Origin: a virus
Strand: one strand, 5' to 3'
Virus record (IMG/VR): IMGVR_UViG_3300025327_000695
Span: 1-25,074 of that record
DNA length: 25,074 nucleotides
A program made the translations under genes and the position numbers. Shown piece after piece: positions 21,385 to 25,074 of this stretch (within the stretch, counting starts at the first letter, position 1; every line of letters starts with the position of its first letter). The notes under the pieces were generated by a model, which saw nothing but the letters and a program-made list of their open reading frames with translations, had not been told where the DNA came from and made no database searches.

Positions 21385-22736
21385 CTCTTGGATTAACTTC
21401 TCCAATACCTTCTGACTTCTATGATTATTTAAAAGAAGATGAAAAAAATCAGCCTATTGAAGATAAGTGGCGATTATATAATCTTAGAAAGGCAGTTGGA
21501 CAAAATATAAAACAGAAAGAGATTGAAAAAAAGAAAATCGAAGTAAGTAAATGTTATGAAAAGATAATTGAAATATTATCTAAATATGTGGATATGAATG
21601 AAGAACAGAAAAAAATAATCGCCGTATGGATAATGGGAACATATTTTCATGAACAATTTAATACCTATCCATATTTATTCTTTAATGCTATGAGGGGATC
21701 TGGTAAAACAAGAACCCTTAAATTAATATCTTCTCTCGGAGCTAAGGGAGATGGTTCTGTACAAAATAATCTGACTGACGCAGTCCTATTCAGAATTCCG
21801 AGAGGTACTACTACTTGTATTGATGAGGTTGAACAGATAGGCCATCGAGATAAACAGACATTAAGAGAACTTTTGAACTCTGCCTATAAAAAGGGTATGA
21901 AAGTCAAACGAATGAAGAAAGTACATAAAGATAAAGAAGAAAAGCAAGAGGTAGAAGTCTTTGAACCTTACTTCCCTATTGCCTTAGCTAACATCTGGGG
22001 TATGGATGAAGTATTAGGAGATCGGGCAATAACTTTAGTTTTAGAAAAGTCTAACCATCAGTCTATAACCAAAATGATAGAAGATTTTGATACAAATACT
22101 GAAATCTTAGAGATTAAACGAACTTTAACTCAATTTAGTGACGTTAGTGACGTGACGTTACCGAAAAAAACATATATACAGCACTGGAACACCTACATCT
22201 GTCAGAAGTACAACGTCATATCATCATCATCATCATCTACGTCATTAAACATCATATCATCATTAGAAGATATAGAAAGAGATCAATTATTTAATAAAAT
22301 AGATGAAATGGGGATTCATGGAAGAAACCTAGAATTGTTTTTACCATTACTTTTAACTGCTAAAGATATAGGAGAAGAAGTGTTTGTAGATATTCTCAAT
22401 GTAGCTAAAAATATGTCTCATCAAAAGAAAGAAGATGAATATCAAGATTCTAAAGATGTTTCTTTGTTTGAATTTATTACTCATCTTGAAAATGATTTAG
22501 GATTAAACTATATTGCTTTAAAAGAACTTACTCAAAAATTCAGGCACTTTGTTGGAGATGTCGAAGAGTTTGAAGATAAGTGGTTAAATGAAAAGTGGTT
22601 GGGTCGAGCTTTAAAGAGATTGAATTTATCACTAAATAAAAAGAAGTTATCTGCTGGAGTTCAAGTCATGCTTAATTTTGGTAAAGCAAAAGAAAAGTTA
22701 AAGATATTCAAGCATCAAGAAGAGGTAAAGTCATGA
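21381..22736 (+). CDS. AAA+ replicative helicase/primase-type ATPase, 451 aa
   Basis: Walker A is NAMRGSGKT (residues 102-110), Walker B is TTTCIDE (143-149), and PIALANIWGMDEVLGDRAI (199-217) supplies the sensor and arginine-finger region. This set resembles the helicase-like C-terminal domains of phage/plasmid primases (DUF3631-like and related AAA+). The N-terminal 60 residues are charged. A Ser-rich linker (VISSSSSSTS) separates the ATPase from a C-terminal helical domain that may bind DNA. It is the only recognised replication enzyme, so the element probably borrows host polymerase and primase. It overlaps the Sm-like gene upstream and the zinc-ribbon gene downstream (both ATGA). Confidence 0.8.
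   Translation: MTLGLTSPIPSDFYDYLKEDEKNQPIEDKWRLYNLRKAVGQNIKQKEIEKKKIEVSKCYEKIIEILSKYVDMNEEQKKIIAVWIMGTYFHEQFNTYPYLFFNAMRGSGKTRTLKLISSLGAKGDGSVQNNLTDAVLFRIPRGTTTCIDEVEQIGHRDKQTLRELLNSAYKKGMKVKRMKKVHKDKEEKQEVEVFEPYFPIALANIWGMDEVLGDRAITLVLEKSNHQSITKMIEDFDTNTEILEIKRTLTQFSDVSDVTLPKKTYIQHWNTYICQKYNVISSSSSSTSLNIISSLEDIERDQLFNKIDEMGIHGRNLELFLPLLLTAKDIGEEVFVDILNVAKNMSHQKKEDEYQDSKDVSLFEFITHLENDLGLNYIALKELTQKFRHFVGDVEEFEDKWLNEKWLGRALKRLNLSLNKKKLSAGVQVMLNFGKAKEKLKIFKHQEEVKS
22139..22244. repeat. cluster of TGACGT motifs, possible origin or binding site
   Basis: TGACGT occurs three times in direct orientation (22139-22144, 22148-22153, 22153-22158), and its inverse ACGTCA twice (22213-22218, 22239-22244), in 106 bp of an AT-rich gene. 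A run of CATCATCAT lies between the last two. Clustered short repeats inside or beside a replication gene are typical of iterons, but the peptide here (DVSDVT; the Ser linker) could also explain part of the pattern. Confidence 0.35.
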
Positions 22737-22876
22737 GCTACCGCCCACCCCAAGGATATGATAAATGCCTCCATTGTAGAAAGTTCTATCCTAAAACCTA
22801 TAAACTCGGCTTAGATAAGCGCAAGATTCTATTCTGTGAGAAATGTATTCAGGAGAAAGATGAAACCAAACAATAA
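22733..22876 (+). CDS. small zinc-ribbon protein, 47 aa
   Basis: ATG 22733 overlaps the helicase stop. The product has CLHC (residues 12-15) and CEKC (35-38), a classic two-knuckle zinc ribbon, with basic residues between (RKFYPKTYKLGLDKRK). The Glu/Lys tail overlaps the next ORF by 17 nt. Base composition at its start is richer in C than the surroundings. Nucleic-acid binding is expected for the fold. Confidence 0.7.
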   Translation: MSYRPPQGYDKCLHCRKFYPKTYKLGLDKRKILFCEKCIQEKDETKQ

Positions 22877-22994
22877 CGGCTATCCAACAGAAAAGGAAAT
22901 CCAACAATGGCTAAATGAATCGCCAGATGAAGATATCCACATTTATTTAATTAGAAAAGCTTATGAGAAAGGAGATAATCGCTGTACCGAATAA
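22860..22994 (+). CDS. small hypothetical protein, 44 aa
   Basis: ATG 22860 overlaps the zinc-ribbon gene by 17 nt, with CAGGAGAAAG just upstream serving as ribosome-binding site. The product is acidic and helical in the centre (EKEIQQWLNESPDEDIHIYLIRKAYEKG). It is not recognised. It ends 2 nt before the HNH gene and could be an accessory to it. Confidence 0.6.
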   Translation: MKPNNNGYPTEKEIQQWLNESPDEDIHIYLIRKAYEKGDNRCTE

Positions 22995-22996
22995 CT

Positions 22997-23380
22997 ATGA
23001 AAGTACGTAAAAAAGCAAGAATAGCAAAGAGAAAAGCCTTAGAAGAATGGACTATGCTAGTAAAGCAATCTGGTCGTTGTCAGATTTGTGGACATGATAA
23101 ATTTTTAGATGCCCACCATATACTTCCCAAGGAACGCTGGTCAGAATATCGCACTAAGCTAATCAATGGAATTTGTTTGTGCAAAACTTGTCACAAATTT
23201 GGAACCTTCAGTGCCCATAGGCATGGAATTTGGTTTGCTAACTGGTTAAGAGAACACTATCCAGAACAATATGAATGGGCGCTTTCAGCTGTTAAAGGTA
23301 ATTCAGAGATTCAGACTAAAGATGAGCCTATAAACGATTCTAAAGGCATTGGCATTGATCCTATAGGAGAAATCAAATGA
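22997..23380 (+). CDS. HNH endonuclease, 127 aa
   Basis: A metal-binding CQIC (28-31) precedes the core DAHHILPKERW (39-49), with the catalytic HH at 40-41. GICLCKTCHKFG (59-69) completes the second cysteine pair and the final H, and Asn57 lies between. This is the HNH zinc-finger nuclease layout. The family includes homing, packaging-associated and restriction nucleases. With no capsid-type terminase here, a role in host-DNA cleavage, recombination or replication is open. It is in the replication operon and overlaps the next ORF (ATGA). The last 25 residues are polar and may be disordered. Confidence 0.85.
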   Translation: MKVRKKARIAKRKALEEWTMLVKQSGRCQICGHDKFLDAHHILPKERWSEYRTKLINGICLCKTCHKFGTFSAHRHGIWFANWLREHYPEQYEWALSAVKGNSEIQTKDEPINDSKGIGIDPIGEIK

Positions 23381-23541
23381 TTATTAACTCACAGTCCATA
23401 AGGAATCTTTCTTTAATAGATTCAGGTTGTGGCTGGACACGGGCGATGCACTCTGCCTTCAAAACCCGCAACCAATATTCCAGATTTGGAGGGGTTTATT
23501 TTGCCATAAATTTTTCCCTTTCAGGTCTGGCAAGAATCTAA
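23377..23541 (+). CDS. short ORF (54 aa) or structured RNA, ambiguous
   Basis: The ORF starts in the HNH stop (ATGA) and would make a 54-residue protein with no clear motif. The DNA is unusually GC-rich for this element and has good inverted repeats: GGTTGTGG/CCGCAACC (23425-23432/23466-23473, one G-T pair), and a nested long hairpin CCAGA/TCTGG (23480-23484/23526-23530) around AGGG/CCCT and TTTAT/ATAAA. Both a real small gene and an RNA element are possible. The first hairpin resembles a tRNA acceptor stem but is far too short for a tRNA. Confidence 0.35.
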   Translation: MIINSQSIRNLSLIDSGCGWTRAMHSAFKTRNQYSRFGGVYFAINFSLSGLARI

Positions 23542-23542
23542 A

Positions 23543-23665
23543 ATGACAACTATTACAAATCTTATCAATGGATATACAGTTAAAACACTTTTAGTTATTG
23601 CAGCCTTATTGATTCTATTTTTTGCAATATTGATAAATGAACTTAGTCGGGAGCAAAATAAGTGA
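23543..23665 (+). CDS. single-pass membrane peptide, 40 aa
   Basis: A 40-residue product with a hydrophobic helix (about 13-31, KTLLVIAALLILFFAILI) and a charged end (NELSREQNK). Its stop overlaps the GTG of the next peptide (GTGA). The pair resembles the two tiny membrane peptides at 669-895, again with the second one smaller. No Shine-Dalgarno site is obvious. Function unknown. Confidence 0.45.
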   Translation: MTTITNLINGYTVKTLLVIAALLILFFAILINELSREQNK

Positions 23666-23745
23666 TATTTCAATTATTAGCCTTATTAGTATTCGTTAGT
23701 CTTCTTATTTGGATAATCAAAATAATTATGGATGAATTAAAATGA
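23662..23745 (+). CDS. hydrophobic mini-protein, 27 aa, GTG start
   Basis: The GTG at 23662 overlaps the previous TGA, and CGGGAG upstream could serve as ribosome-binding site. The 27 residues are a single membrane helix (FQLLALLVFVSLLIWIIKII) with a short acidic end. The stop overlaps the next ATG. It is the second example in this element of two consecutive tiny membrane peptides. Confidence 0.4.
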   Translation: MIFQLLALLVFVSLLIWIIKIIMDELK

Positions 23746-23945
23746 AAACACGATACAGTCCAAAGTTTACAGTTTTTCAAAGAAATCAAGAAACCAGAGA
23801 ACTCTCAGACATAATTGACAATCTTCTATTTAGATTATCAAATGCGAGAGAAGAAGATCAGCCACAAATTAAAAGATTACTAACAAAAAGAGCAAATGAA
23901 TATCGAACTCTTACGGGAGAATATTATCGTAAACAATACAAATGA
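23742..23945 (+). CDS. small charged helical protein, 67 aa
   Basis: ATG 23742 overlaps the preceding stop. The product is soluble, helical and basic at both ends (KTRYSPKFTVFQRNQETRELSDIIDNLLFRLSNAREEDQPQIKRLL), with a Tyr/Arg-rich end. No motif recognised. Its own stop overlaps the next zinc-finger gene (ATGA), continuing the chain of coupled genes. Confidence 0.6.
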   Translation: MKTRYSPKFTVFQRNQETRELSDIIDNLLFRLSNAREEDQPQIKRLLTKRANEYRTLTGEYYRKQYK

Positions 23946-24097
23946 AAAATTTATATAAATATAAAAGAATCTGTATAAAATGCCATAAAGAATTTGAAAC
24001 TGATTACTTCAAAGTTCCTTTCTGCTATAAATGTCAATTTTATGGTCGATCTAGAGCAAGGATAATCAGAATATCTCGGAGTGAAAATGATAACTAA
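23942..24097 (+). CDS. small zinc-ribbon protein, 51 aa
   Basis: The product has CIKC (11-14) and CYKC (28-31), with a basic Arg-rich tail (GRSRARIIRISRS). The zinc ribbon plus basic tail indicates nucleic-acid binding. Its start overlaps the previous stop, and its 3' end overlaps the next ORF by 11 nt. Confidence 0.65.
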   Translation: MKNLYKYKRICIKCHKEFETDYFKVPFCYKCQFYGRSRARIIRISRSENDN

Positions 24098-24266
24098 ATA
24101 TCGATTCTCCCGTATCTGTCCAAGATGTAATTTATTATTTATTCCGTTATCTAAATTTAATCGCGTTTGTAATAATTGCATTAGGCCATATTATTGGTCA
24201 AGGCAGAAAAATAAAAGAATAAAACTTTCTCCCTTTATAGTAGTAAATAGAAAACGAAATGTTTAA
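24087..24266 (+). CDS. small zinc-ribbon protein, 59 aa
   Basis: ATG 24087 is preferred; a GTG six bases upstream would use its Shine-Dalgarno region as coding sequence. The product has CPRC (11-14) and CNNC (28-31), the same spacing as the gene before it, and a basic tail (WSRQKNKRIKLS...NRKRNV). The shared spacing suggests the two are duplicates that have diverged. The end overlaps the next promoter. Confidence 0.6.
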   Translation: MITKYRFSRICPRCNLLFIPLSKFNRVCNNCIRPYYWSRQKNKRIKLSPFIVVNRKRNV

Positions 24267-24271
24267 ATAGT
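24261..24271 (+). promoter_or_regulatory. BoxA promoter before the 24291 gene
   Basis: GTTTAAATAGT is identical to 21107-21117 upstream of the Sm-like gene. The centre lies about 25 nt before ATG 24291, so the mRNA may be leaderless. It overlaps the stop of the 59-residue gene. The last genes of the circle and possibly those across the junction would be transcribed from here. Confidence 0.5.
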
Positions 24272-24290
24272 CAACTATCTATAGTAAACC

Positions 24291-24437
24291 ATGAAAACAA
24301 CAATCAGAAAAGGATTAAGAGAAATCCACGAATTCAAATGCAAGAAGTGTGGCAAGCTATTAAAAGCAAATAGCGAGAATCATGCAGACGCTTTGATTAA
24401 GATTCATAATCAGTTTTGCAAAGGGAGAGGAAAATGA
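24291..24437 (+). CDS. small zinc-finger protein, 48 aa
   Basis: FKCKKCG (CxxC at residues 17-20) is followed by histidines at 31 and 39 and by a Cys at about 43, a CCHH/CCHC-like finger rather than two CxxC knuckles. Basic residues at both ends fit DNA or RNA binding. The last codons contain GGGAGAGG, the ribosome site of the next gene, and the two overlap by 4 nt (ATGA). Confidence 0.65.
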   Translation: MKTTIRKGLREIHEFKCKKCGKLLKANSENHADALIKIHNQFCKGRGK

Positions 24438-24982
24438 GTAAAGATTCAAATAAAAATTATACTATTTTTCTTACTTTATCAATATTTGTCTGTTTTATCG
24501 TTGTTATAATTGTTGGAGGTATATTTTTTAATCAATCTGAACAATTAGATATTCAAAAAGAATTATTGAAACAAATAACTTTAGAAACACAAGCTAAATC
24601 TTCTCAAATCGTAGATCTTCAATTAAAAGATAATCGGGCAATGTTAAGCACGATAATCTACAATTCTGGATTCGATATTAATAATCCAGAATATTTTATA
24701 TTTGATTATTTTCTTATTAATTTTGGAAATTCAAAAGCTGAAAATATAACTGTTGTATGTAAAATGCTGGATACTTATGGCCGTAGTGCATTTGAAACAA
24801 GAGATAATTACAAAATTCAGGATGCAAATTCGTATGAGTTAAAAGAGATGACTCCAAATATTCCATCAACATTTGATATGACTAAAGACTATTCCCCACT
24901 TTGTTATGTAGAAAGCTGTGATGGAAATTGTGAAACATTATATAAAAGAATTCCAAAAATGGAAGAGGCTTACGAGAAATGA
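24434..24982 (+). CDS. N-terminally anchored extracytoplasmic protein, 182 aa
   Basis: ATG 24434 is chosen because GGGAGAGG lies 4-11 nt upstream; a longer N-terminus would start inside the zinc-finger gene. A membrane helix (about residues 9-31) precedes a short coiled-coil-like region (about 38-70) and a beta-rich outer domain with four cysteines (C104 region, then CYVESCDGNC). It resembles small membrane-anchored ectodomain proteins, but I do not know the family. Its stop overlaps the last ORF of the window (ATGA). Confidence 0.7.
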   Translation: MSKDSNKNYTIFLTLSIFVCFIVVIIVGGIFFNQSEQLDIQKELLKQITLETQAKSSQIVDLQLKDNRAMLSTIIYNSGFDINNPEYFIFDYFLINFGNSKAENITVVCKMLDTYGRSAFETRDNYKIQDANSYELKEMTPNIPSTFDMTKDYSPLCYVESCDGNCETLYKRIPKMEEAYEK

Positions 24983-25068
24983 GAAACAATCTTAAAGATC
25001 CGGATTATTCTTATTCAAATGAATATATTGAAAACTGGTTAGATAAATTAAAAGAGGAGATTATTTAA
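24979..25068 (+). CDS. 29-aa ORF spanning the circle junction
   Basis: ATG 24979 overlaps the previous stop, and the ORF ends at TAA 25066-25068. The same bases from codon 2 on also form positions 1-86. The acidic peptide (MRNNLKDPDYSYSNEY...) has no motif. It carries AGAGGAG near its end, a ribosome-site sequence without a close start, and the next gene lies 33 nt on, at 119. Its value is mainly that coding continuity crosses the junction. Confidence 0.4.
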   Translation: MRNNLKDPDYSYSNEYIENWLDKLKEEII

Positions 25069-25074
25069 TTATAT
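24983..25074. repeat. terminal direct repeat, right copy
   Basis: Identical to 1-92 over 92 bases. See the left copy: this is most likely an assembly overlap of a circular molecule, with position 24983 equal to position 1. Confidence 0.9.

Noticed and set aside
22219-22236. CATCAT microsatellite as a stand-alone repeat locus
   Set aside because: It simply encodes the Ser linker of the helicase; kept only as part of the TGACGT cluster discussion.
23425-23474. tRNA gene suggested by an acceptor-like stem followed by A
   Set aside because: Only about 49 nt between the stem ends and no D, anticodon or T arm of normal size; far below tRNA length.

Overview
The first 92 bases recur exactly as the last 92, so the window is best read as one complete circular element of about 24,982 bp carrying a short assembly overlap; true terminal repeats are the alternative. 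It is AT-rich and archaeal in character. Many genes have a TATA-like BoxA about 25 nt upstream of the start codon, which implies leaderless mRNAs. Others have GGAGG-like Shine-Dalgarno sites and ATGA or TAATG overlaps. Several proteins carry class III (pilin-type) MNKKG motifs, and the large secreted proteins are dense in N-glycosylation sequons. I read it as a virus or virus-like plasmid, probably of a DPANN-type archaeon; the host is an inference.

The layout follows the circle. (1) 21.1-25.07 kb and, across the junction, 0.1-3.3 kb (+): a replication/accessory operon. It encodes an Sm-like protein, an AAA+ replicative helicase, an HNH nuclease, many tiny zinc-ribbon proteins and many tiny or small membrane proteins, packed with 1-16 nt overlaps. 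(2) 3.4-5.8 kb (-): two mini-ORFs, a small serine recombinase, and a two-gene operon with a P-loop ATPase that may act in packaging or morphogenesis. (3) 5.9-9.5 kb (+): a proline-rich large protein, an AT-hook basic protein and a helical protein, each with its own BoxA. (4) 9.5-20.3 kb (+): the probable virion module. Two giant secreted glycoproteins (LamG + beta-helix + Ig-like; DUF2341 + Ig-like + C-terminal membrane segments) flank small polytopic membrane proteins. The module ends in a 110-residue, two-helix protein that resembles the major capsid proteins of spindle-shaped archaeal viruses. (5) 20.3-21.1 kb: a terminator, an RNA pseudoknot candidate, three tiny very basic proteins, and a non-coding stretch that folds into a multi-helix RNA with a textbook kink-turn.

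The most promising novelty is that structured RNA (about 20,860-21,078). It has its own promoter and T-run and lies just upstream of the Sm-like gene. Host L7Ae would be expected to bind the kink-turn and the viral Sm-like protein could bind another part, so a virus-encoded RNP is plausible. Other notable points are a long same-strand dual-coding overlap (2322-2799), repeated promoter cassettes, interleaved inverted repeats beside the recombinase, and a TGACGT cluster inside the helicase gene. No DNA polymerase or tyrosine integrase was recognised and no tRNA gene or CRISPR array was seen.
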